NCBI RefSeq assembly: GCF_029945885.1
Contig: NZ_JAQSDK010000002.1
Location: 1 to 64,000 of the forward strand
From: Brevundimonas sp.
GTDB taxonomy: Bacteria; Pseudomonadota; Alphaproteobacteria; Caulobacterales; Caulobacteraceae
Reading direction: 5' to 3'
Length of the DNA: 64,000 bases
The position numbers and the translations under genes are program-made. This document shows, piece after piece, positions 54,403 to 63,392 of this stretch. Below the pieces are notes generated by a model. That model had not been told where the DNA came from, did not search any database, and saw only the letters and a program-made list of their open reading frames with translations. The number at the start of each line of letters is the position of its first letter. Position 1 is the stretch's first letter.

Positions 54403-54431
54403 CTTGAACGCGGAGTCGGGGCCTAGGTCGC

Positions 54432-54660
54432 GACGCTCTCGCGGGAGAGATCGGGGCCGTTTCGGCGGGCCCGGAGCCGAAGGCGCAACCGCCCCGGAAA
54501 CGCTCAGGCAAACGGACCGCGAGAACATTCGGACGCTGGAAAGTCGCCCAGGAATTCATTCCGGGGGCGCGCCGACGGAGCAAGGTGACGAACGGGGCCG
54601 GATGCCCCTGACGGTGCCGGAATCTCTCAGGCTTCAGGACAGCGGGGGCGCGAGGACGGC
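54432..54660 (+). promoter_or_regulatory. Tandem glycine riboswitch controlling gcv operon
   Basis: Two aptamer-like units precede gcvT. Unit 1 has GCGGGAGAGA, then GCCGAAGGCGCAACCGCC and GGAAACGCTCAGGCAAACGGACCGCGAG. Unit 2 has GCGCCGACGGAGCAAGG and GGAATCTCTCAGGCTTCAGGACAGC. The linker contains CTGGAAAGTCG. These are the known glycine aptamer conserved blocks. In the usual on-switch, glycine raises gcv expression; the expression platform was not resolved. Confidence 0.92.
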
Positions 54661-54700
54661 GGAGCTTTCCGCCTCAGTACGCGACTCTGAAAGACTGATG

Positions 54701-55816
54701 ATGACCGACGCCACCCTCAAGACCACTGCCCTGAACGCCGCGCACCGTGCCCTGGGGGCGCGCATGGTCGGCTTTGGCGGCTATGACATGCCGGTCCAGT
54801 ATGAAGGCGTGCTTGCCGAGCACCGCTGGACTCGCGAGCACGCCGGACTGTTCGACGTGTCGCACATGGGCCAGTGCAAGATTACCGGCGCGGATGCCGT
54901 GGCCCAGTTCGAACGGTTCGTGCCGGGCGACTATGCGATCCTGAAGGCCGGACGGCAGAAATACTCGCTGCTGCTGAACGCAGAAGGCGGCATTATGGAT
55001 GACCTGATGGCCGGTCGTCCTGACCATGACGGTCTCTATGTCGTGGTCAACGCCGGCAACAAGGACGCCGACTTTGCCTTCCTGAAAGCCAATCTGTCCG
55101 GGGACGCGACTCTGACGGTGCTGGAAGACCGGTCTCTGATCGCCATTCAGGGCCCCGAGGCCGCCGAGGTCATGCTGGCCCACGAACCCGTGCTGGCCGA
55201 GTTCGGCTTCATGGACTGCGCCCGGCTGATGCTGTTCGGGGTCGACTGTTTCATCTCGCGATCGGGCTATACCGGCGAGGACGGCTATGAAATCTCTGTG
55301 CCGAACGCCGATGCCGAGCGCGTCTGGACCGAAATTCTCAAGGATGCGCGGGTCAAGCCGATCGGCCTCGGCGCGCGGGACTCCCTGCGTCTGGAAGCCG
55401 GCCTGCCGCTGCATGGCCACGATATCGACGCCTCCACCAGCCCGGTCGAGGGAGCGCTGACCTTTGCCCTGTCAAAGTCGCGCATGGAACGCGCCGACTT
55501 CAACGGTGCGGACCGCATCCTCAAGGAACTGGCTGACGGCCCGGCCCGTGTCCGTGTCGGCCTCAGCGTCAAGGAAGGGGCTCCGGCCCGCGAGGGGGCC
55601 GAGATTGCCGACCTGGAAGGCCATGTGATCGGCACGGTCACCTCGGGCGGGCCGTCGCCGACCCTGGGCCGTAACATCGCCATGGGCTATGTGGCCCCGG
55701 CCTTTGCCGCACTGGGCACCGACCTGAAGGTCATCGTGCGCGGCAAGCCCGCCGCAGCCGAGGTCGTGGCCATGCCCTTCGTCGCCCAACGCTATTATCG
55801 CAAACCCAAGGTCTAG
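54701..55816 (+). CDS. gcvT: Glycine cleavage T protein (aminomethyltransferase)
   Basis: A 371-residue T protein transferring the aminomethyl carbon to tetrahydrofolate. Family blocks: [39 protein letters not shown] and [26 protein letters not shown] lies in the folate region. An in-frame ATG at 54698 adjoins the chosen one. First gene of gcvT-gcvH-gcvPA-gcvPB behind the riboswitch. Confidence 0.97.
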   Translation: MTDATLKTTALNAAHRALGARMVGFGGYDMPVQYEGVLAEHRWTREHAGLFDVSHMGQCKITGADAVAQFERFVPGDYAILKAGRQKYSLLLNAEGGIMDDLMAGRPDHDGLYVVVNAGNKDADFAFLKANLSGDATLTVLEDRSLIAIQGPEAAEVMLAHEPVLAEFGFMDCARLMLFGVDCFISRSGYTGEDGYEISVPNADAERVWTEILKDARVKPIGLGARDSLRLEAGLPLHGHDIDASTSPVEGALTFALSKSRMERADFNGADRILKELADGPARVRVGLSVKEGAPAREGAEIADLEGHVIGTVTSGGPSPTLGRNIAMGYVAPAFAALGTDLKVIVRGKPAAAEVVAMPFVAQRYYRKPKV

Positions 55817-55826
55817 GATCATCACA

Positions 55827-56192
55827 ATGCGCTTCACCAAGGATCACGAGTGGGTTCGTCTCGAAGGCGACGTCGCCACGGTCGGCATCACCAAACACGC
55901 GGCCGAGGCCCTGGGCGACGTCGTGTTCGTCGAGACCCCGGAAGCCGGCAAGACCGTCGCCCAGGGTGACGGCTTTGCCGTCGTCGAGAGCGTCAAGGCC
56001 GCTTCGGACGTCTATGCCCCGGTTTCGGGTGAGGTGATCGAGAGCAATGCCGTGCTGGCCTCGGCCCCGGAGACCGTCAATGCCGATCCCGAGGGTGAGG
56101 GCTGGTTCGGCAAGATCAAGGTGTCGGATGCCGCCCAGATCGACGCCCTGATGGACCGCGCCGCCTATGACGCGTTCGTCGCCACGCTTTAA
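55827..56192 (+). CDS. gcvH: Glycine cleavage H protein
   Basis: A 121-residue lipoyl carrier. The lipoylated lysine is K57 in [39 protein letters not shown] is the normal start. It follows gcvT after 10 bases. Confidence 0.98.
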   Translation: MRFTKDHEWVRLEGDVATVGITKHAAEALGDVVFVETPEAGKTVAQGDGFAVVESVKAASDVYAPVSGEVIESNAVLASAPETVNADPEGEGWFGKIKVSDAAQIDALMDRAAYDAFVATL

Positions 56193-56201
56193 TGCCTGAC
56201 G

Positions 56202-56326
56202 CCGCCTATCCCGGCGAAAGCCGGGACCCGGCCCCTGTGGGGGCCGGGATATGGGATGAGCGGCGGGCCTGTCTGGCGATACTGATCGCCCAAAACACTG
56301 GGTCCCGGCATTTGCCGGGATGAGCG
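56202..56326. repeat. REP-like palindromic element between gcvH and gcvPA
   Basis: ATCCCGGCGAAAGCCGGGACC near 56208-56228 is inversely repeated as GGGTCCCGGCATTTGCCGGGAT near 56302-56323; each half is itself a hairpin. Paired GC-rich hairpins of this form are the dispersed REP/BIME type. It fills the gap within the gcv operon. Confidence 0.6.
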
Positions 56327-56335
56327 GAATAGAAC

Positions 56336-57682
56336 ATGCGCTACCTGCCCCTGACCCCCGATGACCGATCCGCCATGCTGGCGGCGATCGGCGTGACATC
56401 AATCGATGATCTGTTCGTGGATGTGCCCCAGGCGGCGCGGCGCGTCGGCTTCGTCGACCTGCCGCCCGTGTCGGGCGAGATGGAGGTCGAGCGGGCCCTG
56501 TCGGCGCTGGCGGCGAAGAATGTCGCGGCGGGGTCCGTACCCTTCTTCTGCGGGGCCGGGGCCTATCGCCACCATGTGCCGGCCACGGTCGATCATGTGA
56601 TCCAGCGCTCGGAATTCCTGACCAGCTACACCCCCTACCAGCCCGAGATCGCCCAGGGGACGCTGCAGTATCTGTATGAGTTCCAGACTCAGGTCGCGAA
56701 CCTGACCGGGATGGAGGTGGCCAATGCCTCGCTCTATGACGGATCGACGGCGATGGCCGAGGGCGTGCTGATGGCCACCCGGGTAACCCGCCGCAACAAG
56801 GCGGTGATCTCGGGCGGGGTGCATCCGCATTATGTCCAGGCGACCGAGACCGTGGTCCACGCCGTCGGTGTCGAGACCCAGGTCCTGGCCGCCGCAGTCG
56901 ACGCCGAGGCCGCCGTGATCGACCAGATCGGCCCGGATACGGCCTGTGTCGTCGTCCAGACCCCGAATGTGTTCGGCACCGCCACCGATGTGACGAAGAT
57001 CGCCGAGGCGGCCCATGCCGCCGGGGCCCTTCTGATCGTGGTGGTGACCGAGGCCGTATCGATGGGGCTGCTGAAGTCGCCGGGCGAGATGGGGGCCGAC
57101 ATCGTCGCCGCCGAGGGCCAGTCGATCGGCAATGCCCTGAACTATGGCGGACCCTATATCGGCCTGTTCGCCTGTCGTGAAAAACTGATCCGCCAGATGC
57201 CGGGTCGCCTGACCGGCGAGACCGTCGACGCCGACGGCGAGCGGGGCTTCGTCCTGACCCTGTCGACGCGCGAGCAGCATATCCGCCGCGACAAGGCGAC
57301 CTCGAACATCTGCACCAATTCCGGGCTGTGCTGCCTGGCCTTCAGCATCCACATGACCCTGCTGGGAGAGACCGGCCTGCGCCGTCTGGCCCTGCTGAAC
57401 CACGAGACCGCCGTGGCCACCCGCGACGCCCTCGCGGCCATCCCTGGCGTCGAAATCCTGACGGGGAGGTTCTTCAACGAGTTCGCGGTCAGGCTGCCCA
57501 AGCCCGCCGCCGCCGTGGTCGAGATCCTGGCCGGCCAGGGCGTACTGGCCGGCGTGCCCTACAGCCGTCTGGCTCCCGGGGCCGGGCTGGACGACGTCCT
57601 GCTGGTCGCCGCGACCGAGACCACCACCACAGCCGATATCAAGAGCCTTGCCGATGCGCTGACGCGCGTTCTGGCTGCCTGA
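56336..57682 (+). CDS. gcvPA: Glycine dehydrogenase subunit 1
   Basis: A 448-residue N-terminal half of the P protein, in the split form. [62 protein letters not shown] and [25 protein letters not shown] are typical. It forms a heterotetramer with gcvPB. It starts 143 bases after gcvH, the gap holding a palindromic repeat. Confidence 0.97.
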   Translation: MRYLPLTPDDRSAMLAAIGVTSIDDLFVDVPQAARRVGFVDLPPVSGEMEVERALSALAAKNVAAGSVPFFCGAGAYRHHVPATVDHVIQRSEFLTSYTPYQPEIAQGTLQYLYEFQTQVANLTGMEVANASLYDGSTAMAEGVLMATRVTRRNKAVISGGVHPHYVQATETVVHAVGVETQVLAAAVDAEAAVIDQIGPDTACVVVQTPNVFGTATDVTKIAEAAHAAGALLIVVVTEAVSMGLLKSPGEMGADIVAAEGQSIGNALNYGGPYIGLFACREKLIRQMPGRLTGETVDADGERGFVLTLSTREQHIRRDKATSNICTNSGLCCLAFSIHMTLLGETGLRRLALLNHETAVATRDALAAIPGVEILTGRFFNEFAVRLPKPAAAVVEILAGQGVLAGVPYSRLAPGAGLDDVLLVAATETTTTADIKSLADALTRVLAA

Positions 57683-57693
57683 GGGATCCGATC

Positions 57694-59265
57694 ATGAGCA
57701 CCATGAACACCGTCGGCCGCCCGACCACGCCGAATGCCGTCGAGACCAAACCCGCCACCCTGACCGGGGGCCGCGGTCTGTTGCAGAACGAGATGTTGAT
57801 CTTCGAACGTGACGGCTGGGGCAAGACCGGGGTCGATCTGGCCGCGCCCAAGACCGACGGCGGCGACCTGGGCGATCTGGTGCGCAAGGATCCGATCGGC
57901 CTGCCCGGACTGAGCGAGCCCGAGACCATGCGCCACTATGTCCGGCTGTCGCAGAAGAACCACGCCATCGACCTGGCCATCTATCCGCTGGGCTCGTGCA
58001 CGATGAAGCACAATCCGCGCCTGAACGAGAAGATGGCGCGGCTGGCAGGCTTTGCCGACATCCACCCGCTGCAGCCGGTCTCCACCGTGCAGGGCGCGCT
58101 GGACCTGATGGACCAGCTGGCCCACTGGCTGAAGACCCTGACCGGCATGCCGGCGGTGGCCATGTCGCCCAAGGCCGGGGCCCACGGTGAACTGTGCGGC
58201 CTGATGACCATCCGCGCTGCCCATGAGGCTTCCGGCGAGCACGCCAAACGCCGCAAGGTGCTGGTGCCGACCTCGGCCCACGGCACCAACCCGGCCACGG
58301 CCGCCTTCGTCGGCTATACGGTGGTCGAGGTGAAGCAGACCGAGGACGGTCGCGTCGATGTGGCGGATCTGGCGTCCAAGCTGGGCGACGACGTCGCCGC
58401 CATCATGGTGACCAATCCCAACACCTGCGGCCTGTTCGAGCGCGACATCATCGAGATCGCGCGGCTGACCCATGAGGCTGGGGCCTATTTCTACTGCGAC
58501 GGGGCCAATTTCAACGCCATCGTCGGCCGGGTGCGTCCCGGCGACCTCGGCGTCGATGCCATGCACATCAACCTGCACAAGACCTTCTCGACGCCGCACG
58601 GCGGCGGCGGGCCCGGTGCCGGGCCGGTGGTGTTGTCGGCGGCGCTCGCCCCGTTCGCCCCGGCCCCCTGGGTCGTCAGTGACGGTGACGGCTTCAAACT
58701 GGTCGAACGGGCCGAGGACGAGGCCGTCCAGGCGTTCGGCCGCCTGTGCGCCTTCAACGGCCAGATGGGGATGTTCGTGCGGGCCCTGTCCTACATGATG
58801 AGCCACGGCACCGACGGCCTGCGTCAGGTGGCCGAGGATGCGGTGCTGAACGCCAACTACATCAAGGCGCGGCTGTCGGACGTGATGAGCGCCGCCTTCC
58901 CGGACGGTCCTTGCATGCACGAGGCCCTGTTCGACGACGAATGGCTGAAGGGCACGGACGTGACCACGCTCGACTTCGCCAAGGCGATGATCGACGAGGG
59001 CTTCCACCCGATGACCATGTATTTCCCCCTGGTCGTCCACGGAGCCATGCTGATAGAGCCGACCGAGACCGAGTCGAAGCAGGAGCTGGACCGCTTCATC
59101 CACGCCATGCGGGCCCTCGCGGAGGCCGCCAAGGCCGGGGATGTCGACCGGTTCAAGGGGGCCCCGTTCCATGCGCCGCTTAAGCGTCTGGATGAAACCC
59201 GTGCGGCCCGGGCCCCCCGGTTGCGCTGGAGTGCGCCCGAAGGCTCGAACAGCGCCGCGGCATAG
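57694..59265 (+). CDS. gcvPB: Glycine dehydrogenase subunit 2
   Basis: A 523-residue catalytic half of the P protein. The PLP lysine is K296 in INLHKTFSTPHGGGGPGAGPV. LAIYPLGSCTMKHNPRLNE and GMPAVAMSPKAGAHGE are family blocks. Start ATG 57694 is 11 bases after gcvPA. A hairpin at 59280-59309 follows. Confidence 0.98.
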   Translation: MSTMNTVGRPTTPNAVETKPATLTGGRGLLQNEMLIFERDGWGKTGVDLAAPKTDGGDLGDLVRKDPIGLPGLSEPETMRHYVRLSQKNHAIDLAIYPLGSCTMKHNPRLNEKMARLAGFADIHPLQPVSTVQGALDLMDQLAHWLKTLTGMPAVAMSPKAGAHGELCGLMTIRAAHEASGEHAKRRKVLVPTSAHGTNPATAAFVGYTVVEVKQTEDGRVDVADLASKLGDDVAAIMVTNPNTCGLFERDIIEIARLTHEAGAYFYCDGANFNAIVGRVRPGDLGVDAMHINLHKTFSTPHGGGGPGAGPVVLSAALAPFAPAPWVVSDGDGFKLVERAEDEAVQAFGRLCAFNGQMGMFVRALSYMMSHGTDGLRQVAEDAVLNANYIKARLSDVMSAAFPDGPCMHEALFDDEWLKGTDVTTLDFAKAMIDEGFHPMTMYFPLVVHGAMLIEPTETESKQELDRFIHAMRALAEAAKAGDVDRFKGAPFHAPLKRLDETRAARAPRLRWSAPEGSNSAAA

Positions 59266-59279
59266 GCGGGCACGGGCCG

Positions 59280-59309
59280 CTGTCCTGTGGCGGATCAGCC
59301 ACGGGGCAG
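59280..59309 (+). terminator. Hairpin at end of the gcv operon
   Basis: A 12-bp stem (59280-59291 with 59298-59309, two G-U pairs) closes a six-base loop 14 bases after the gcvPB stop. Confidence 0.55.
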
Positions 59310-59494
59310 GGGTGGTCGACGGTGTCTTACAGAAGGTTCATCGGGTCGCCACGGTTCGGCCTTGGAACGGTCTGTAAACATCGTTGTGGCAAGGTCATCA
59401 CGGTCGGCGAGTCGTCGTCGGTCAGGATGAACCCGGAGCGATCCGGGGCGTTGCCAGTAACCCCGCCTGAGACCGACCCATCGTGACCCTCGCC

Positions 59495-59893
59495 ATGTCC
59501 TTTTCCGAGCCTTATGTCCGCTTTCGGCGGTCGGCACCGGTGTTCGACCGGGCGCTGCGCTGGGGCCAGATGGCGGCGGGCGTCGGCCTGTTCCTGGCCG
59601 GCATCGCAATCGCACCTCTGCCCGGCCCTCTGGGTGTGCCGGTGTCGATGTTGGGCCTGGCCATGGTCCTGAAAAACTCCTACTGGGCCAAGCGCCAATT
59701 CATCCGGGTCCAGCGCAAGCGGCCCAAATTCGTCTATCCGTTCCGCCGCCTGCTGCGTAAGAATCCGGAGTTCGCCCCGGTGTTCTGGCAACAGGCGCTT
59801 CGGGCCGAAAAGCTGGTGTTGAAGCGCACCAACCGGGTCCTGTCGCGGTTGCGGAAGTCCGCCCGCCGCCAGATCCGCAAGATGAGCCGCTAG
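59495..59893 (+). CDS. PGPGW-type small membrane protein
   Basis: A 132-residue protein with one hydrophobic hairpin (MAAGVGLFLAGIAIAPLPGPLGVPVSMLGLAMVL) and a long basic C-terminus. The central LPGPLG matches the loop of PGPGW-like transmembrane proteins, function unknown. ATG 59495 or GTG 59483 could be the start; neither has a clear ribosome site. Confidence 0.7.
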   Translation: MSFSEPYVRFRRSAPVFDRALRWGQMAAGVGLFLAGIAIAPLPGPLGVPVSMLGLAMVLKNSYWAKRQFIRVQRKRPKFVYPFRRLLRKNPEFAPVFWQQALRAEKLVLKRTNRVLSRLRKSARRQIRKMSR

Positions 59894-60000
59894 AGCCTCC
59901 CGCTTCCGCGCACGCAAATGTGAACGGCGTTACGCCTGACAGGCGTATGCTTTCCCGTGCGGAAATCAGCGAAACTCAGCGTTGGGAGGCGCTAGATGTT

Positions 60001-60471
60001 ATGATGTCACGCGTACAAAAAGGCATGATCGCCGGCCTGTTGGCCACGGTGGCGGTTTCGGTTCTCGAACTCGTCAATGTCCTGTTTCTCAAATGGTTTG
60101 ACGCTTTCCCGGCGGTGCTGGCCCACCTGATCGGCATGGACGGCAACCTGTCCGTCGGCTGGGCCGTTCATCTGCTGACGGGCACGGTGATCCTCGGGCC
60201 GCTGTTCGGGATCCTGTACAGCCGGTTGCCCACATCCACACCGGAAACCAAGGGGATCGCCTTCGCGGTCGGCTCCTGGGTCCTGTTGATGCTGGTCATC
60301 ATCATGATCGGCGATCCGCGCACCTTCACCGGCCCGACGGGCTTTGGTGTGGTCGGCTGGATGCTGCTCACCCATGCGGTGTTCGGCGTGGTCCTGGGCA
60401 ATGTCTACGCCCGGATGATCGCCCGTGAGCGACACGTTCAGACCGCCATCGACGGTGCCACGGCGCACTGA
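60001..60471 (+). CDS. Small integral membrane protein (DUF6789-like)
   Basis: A 156-residue protein with about four membrane helices: KGMIAGLLATVAVSVLELVNVLF, WAVHLLTGTVILGPLFGILYSRL, GIAFAVGSWVLLMLVIIMIG and WMLLTHAVFGVVLGNVYARMI. GGAGG lies 11 bases before ATG 60001. Function unknown. A hairpin follows. Confidence 0.75.
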   Translation: MMSRVQKGMIAGLLATVAVSVLELVNVLFLKWFDAFPAVLAHLIGMDGNLSVGWAVHLLTGTVILGPLFGILYSRLPTSTPETKGIAFAVGSWVLLMLVIIMIGDPRTFTGPTGFGVVGWMLLTHAVFGVVLGNVYARMIARERHVQTAIDGATAH

Positions 60472-60479
60472 AACGACAA

Positions 60480-60507
60480 GGGCCCCGCCGGTTACCCGGC
60501 GGGGCCC
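60480..60507. terminator. Bidirectional hairpin between small membrane protein gene and atpF
   Basis: A perfect 12-bp stem (60480-60491 with 60496-60507) closes a TTAC loop between converging genes, so it can end both transcripts. Confidence 0.75.
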
Positions 60508-60533
60508 TGATCGGGAAGCGTGTGGCGCGCGAC

Positions 60534-61052
60534 CTAGTTCAGGCGGTTGCCGATCTGGGCGATCGCGGCGTCGACCAGCGGGTCCTTGGTCTGACCGGCC
60601 AGACGGGCAGCGAGGATCTGTTCGGCGGCCTTGGCGGCCAGGTCGGCGGCGGCGGCCTTGACCTCGGCCGTGGCCTGGGCCTCGGCCTGGGCGATGCGTT
60701 GCTCGGCGAGGGCCTGACGACGCGTCAGGGTCTCTTCCAGCTTGGCCTTGGCCTCGGTCTCCATGATGCGGGCGTCGGCCTCGGCGGCGACCAGCATCTG
60801 GGCGGCCTGGGCCTCGGCCTCGACCTTCTCGGCGCGGATCTGCTTCAGCAGGGCCTCAGCCTCGGTGCGCAGCCGGGTGGCCTCATCGAGCTCGCCCTGG
60901 ATTTTCGCGGCCGTGGCGTCGAGATGACCGGCGATCAGTTTAGGGACGCCGGCCAGCACCAGGATGCCGAGGAACAGGACCAGGCCGACGCCGACCCAAA
61001 GTTCGGGGTTCTGGAGGTTCCAGAATTCGGCCCATTCAAAGAACATGTTCAT
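60534..61052 (-). CDS. atpF: ATP synthase Fo subunit b
   Basis: A 172-residue stator subunit. MNMFFEWAEFWNLQNPELWVGVGLVLFLGILVLAGVPKLIAGHLDATAAKI has the membrane anchor, followed by a long Ala/Glu coiled coil. Last gene of the Fo cluster, one base after the b-prime gene. Confidence 0.95.
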   Translation of the reverse strand: MNMFFEWAEFWNLQNPELWVGVGLVLFLGILVLAGVPKLIAGHLDATAAKIQGELDEATRLRTEAEALLKQIRAEKVEAEAQAAQMLVAAEADARIMETEAKAKLEETLTRRQALAEQRIAQAEAQATAEVKAAAADLAAKAAEQILAARLAGQTKDPLVDAAIAQIGNRLN

Positions 61053-61053
61053 G

Positions 61054-61641
61054 TCAGGCGGCTCCCTTGACGGCCGCGGCGATCTCAGCGGCACCGGCCT
61101 TGGTGCCGGTCAGGCGCTCGACGATGGCGGCGGCCGTGTCGGCCGCGATGGTGGAAACATTGGTCATGGCCGCGTCACGCGTCTTGCCGATGGCGGTTTC
61201 GGCCTCGGCAATGCGGGCATTGACGACGGCTTCCTCGACGGCACCGCGACGGGCGGCCTCGTCAGCGACACGGGTCTTGGCGGCAGTGGCCATGGAACGC
61301 GAGGTGGCGCGGGCCTCGGCAACCTCGGCCTTGGCGATCTCGGCCTGGCCGGCGGCTTCAGTTTGAACCTTGCGGGCCGTTTCCACCGCCGTGGCGATGG
61401 TCGAGGCGCGCTGATCGATGACGCCGCGCAGACGCGGGGCGAAGACCCGGGAAATCAGCAGGTAGAGGGCGACGAACAGGACGATCAGCCAGACGATCTG
61501 GCCGAACCAGTGCTGGAACTCGAACTGGGGCAGGCCGCCGCCTTCGGCCTCGTGCGAGGCTTCGGTCGAGGCATGGGTATCCGCCACGTCGAGCGGGGAC
61601 GGGACCTCGGAATGAAGAACGGTATCAGGTGCAGGGGCCAT
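61054..61641 (-). CDS. atpF2: ATP synthase Fo subunit b-prime
   Basis: A 195-residue second stator subunit as in photosynthetic and alphaproteobacterial ATP synthases. The unusual 35-residue hydrophilic leader (SHEAEGGGLPQFEFQHWFGQI) precedes the helix VWLIVLFVALYLLISRVFAP, then a coiled coil. Pairs with the b subunit gene directly downstream. Confidence 0.93.
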   Translation of the reverse strand: MAPAPDTVLHSEVPSPLDVADTHASTEASHEAEGGGLPQFEFQHWFGQIVWLIVLFVALYLLISRVFAPRLRGVIDQRASTIATAVETARKVQTEAAGQAEIAKAEVAEARATSRSMATAAKTRVADEAARRGAVEEAVVNARIAEAETAIGKTRDAAMTNVSTIAADTAAAIVERLTGTKAGAAEIAAAVKGAA

Positions 61642-61709
61642 GGGTCGTCTGTCTTGAAATCAGGCGCGACGGCGTGACCCTCAGGGACCACGCCGTCGCC
61701 GGAACGGGA

Positions 61710-61973
61710 TCAGCCGTAGAAGATCAGGATGCCGAGCACGAAGGCGAGAATGCCCAGGGCTTCGGCGAGGGCGGCGCCCACGAACAGGTTGCCGATCTGG
61801 CTGCCGGCAGCCGACGGGTTGCGCAGGGCACCCGAGAGGAAGTTGCCGAAGATGTTGCCGACGCCGATGCCGGCACCGATCATACCGAGGGTGGCGAGGC
61901 CGGCACCGATGGCCTTGGCAGCGTCGACGGTAGCGGCGGCGGCCTCGACGGCCTGGGCGGGATCCACTTGCAT
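61710..61973 (-). CDS. atpE: ATP synthase Fo subunit c
   Basis: An 87-residue rotor-ring subunit with two helices: [36 protein letters not shown] and [28 protein letters not shown]. The ion-binding Glu is in AEALGI, as in proton-translocating c rings. Confidence 0.97.
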   Translation of the reverse strand: MQVDPAQAVEAAAATVDAAKAIGAGLATLGMIGAGIGVGNIFGNFLSGALRNPSAAGSQIGNLFVGAALAEALGILAFVLGILIFYG

Positions 61974-62020
61974 TGTATTAGTCCTGTTGGTCGTTGGTTG
62001 GCGAGAAAGACAGGTCGGGC

Positions 62021-62812
62021 CTAGTGGCCGTGACCCAGATTGACCACGTCATTGAGATAGACGCAGGTCAGAACAGCGAAAACGAAGGCCTGAAGGAAGG
62101 CCACGAGGAACTCCAGCGCGGTCAGGCCGACGACCATGCCCAGCGACAGGGCTGCGCCCGGAATGCCGAGATAGCCGAGGCCGCCCGAGGCCGCCAGTCC
62201 GCCCAGGGCGACGATGAAGCCGGCGAAGACCTTCAGCGCCACGTGACCGCCCAGCATATTGCCGAACAGACGAAGGGCGAGGGTGATGGGGCGCAGCAGG
62301 AAGGAGACGAACTCGATCGGCACCACCAGGAACAGAACCGGCCACGGCACGCCCGACGGCACGAACAGCTTGAAGAAGCCGATGCCGTGTTTGGCGAAGC
62401 CGATGATCAGCACCAGGCCGATGGTCAGCAGGGCGAAGGTGCCCGTCACGGCCAGCTGCGAGGTGGCGGTGAAGCTGAGGAACAGACCCAGCAGGTTCAT
62501 GGCCAGGATGAAGGTGAAGACGGTGAAGATGAAGGGGAAGAGGGCCTTGCCCTCATGGCCGATGATCGATTCGGCCAGATCATCGATCATGCCGAACAAG
62601 GCCTCGCCTGCGGCCTGCATCCGGCCGGGCACAACCTGGGCCTTGGCGGTCACCAGGGACAGGAACAGGACCACCAGGCCGAAGGCCACGGTCATGGCCA
62701 GATGGGAGTTGGTCACGGCGAGGTGCACCGTGCCGATGATCGGCAGGGTGACGTCACCGAAATCCAGGCCCGGGAGGGACTGGATCTGGAACTGATGAAT
62801 CGGATCGGCCAT
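62021..62812 (-). CDS. atpB: ATP synthase Fo subunit a
   Basis: A 263-residue stator subunit forming the proton half-channels. The conserved Arg lies in [30 protein letters not shown] and [20 protein letters not shown] are family helices. Confidence 0.97.
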   Translation of the reverse strand: MADPIHQFQIQSLPGLDFGDVTLPIIGTVHLAVTNSHLAMTVAFGLVVLFLSLVTAKAQVVPGRMQAAGEALFGMIDDLAESIIGHEGKALFPFIFTVFTFILAMNLLGLFLSFTATSQLAVTGTFALLTIGLVLIIGFAKHGIGFFKLFVPSGVPWPVLFLVVPIEFVSFLLRPITLALRLFGNMLGGHVALKVFAGFIVALGGLAASGGLGYLGIPGAALSLGMVVGLTALEFLVAFLQAFVFAVLTCVYLNDVVNLGHGH

Positions 62813-62819
62813 CGGGTCC

Positions 62820-63173
62820 TTAGTCTTCTTCGTCTTCGTCGAACGGAACCGACTTCGGTTCGCCCTCGAGTTTTGCCTGCGCCATCAGACGATTCGCCGT
62901 CAGGCGCGCCATCCAGATCGAAACGACGAAGCCCAGAAGGACACCGCCGATAATGCCCGCGGGGGCGGTTCCGAAGAACCGGTCCACGAGAAAGCCCGCC
63001 GCCAGACCAACAAACACACCGCCAAACAGGTCGGCGAGGATACGCCACGCCTGACTGGCGGCCGCATGACCCGCTGCCTGATGCTCCGGCCGCGCGGTTC
63101 GCGCTTCGAGAGCCGAGGCGCTGTCGTTGAGGCGTTTGATCGCCTCTTCGCGCGATTCCTTGGGCAGGGACAT
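62820..63173 (-). CDS. atpI: ATP synthase-associated protein AtpI/AtpZ
   Basis: A 117-residue protein with two helices (WRILADLFGGVFVGLAAGFLVDRFFG and AGIIGGVLLGFVVSIWMA) and an acidic C-terminus. Family members assist c-ring assembly or ion supply. First gene of the Fo cluster, seven bases before atpB. Confidence 0.9.
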   Translation of the reverse strand: MSLPKESREEAIKRLNDSASALEARTARPEHQAAGHAAASQAWRILADLFGGVFVGLAAGFLVDRFFGTAPAGIIGGVLLGFVVSIWMARLTANRLMAQAKLEGEPKSVPFDEDEED

Positions 63174-63365
63174 GGGTTGTTTTGCTCAGCGTTCCGACAG
63201 GGCCGGTACGGGTCTGAATTCGGCGCGGAACCTATAGGCGAGGGGGGCGAAGGTCAAGGCGGGAGGGACGTGCATCAAGGTCCTGAAAACCCGCAGGATT
63301 GTTGCGTGTCCCGCTGGGTGTGACGAAGGGTCATGCGCTGCGAGGTGTCGCGGGCATTGATCCCG

Positions 63366-63389
63366 CCCCTCTCCCCCGCGGAGGAGGGG
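63366..63389 (-). terminator. Hairpin after ileS
   Basis: CCCCTCTCC (63366-63374) pairs with GGAGGAGGGG (63380-63389) with a one-base bulge, three bases after the ileS stop. Confidence 0.5.
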
Positions 63390-63392
63390 GGT

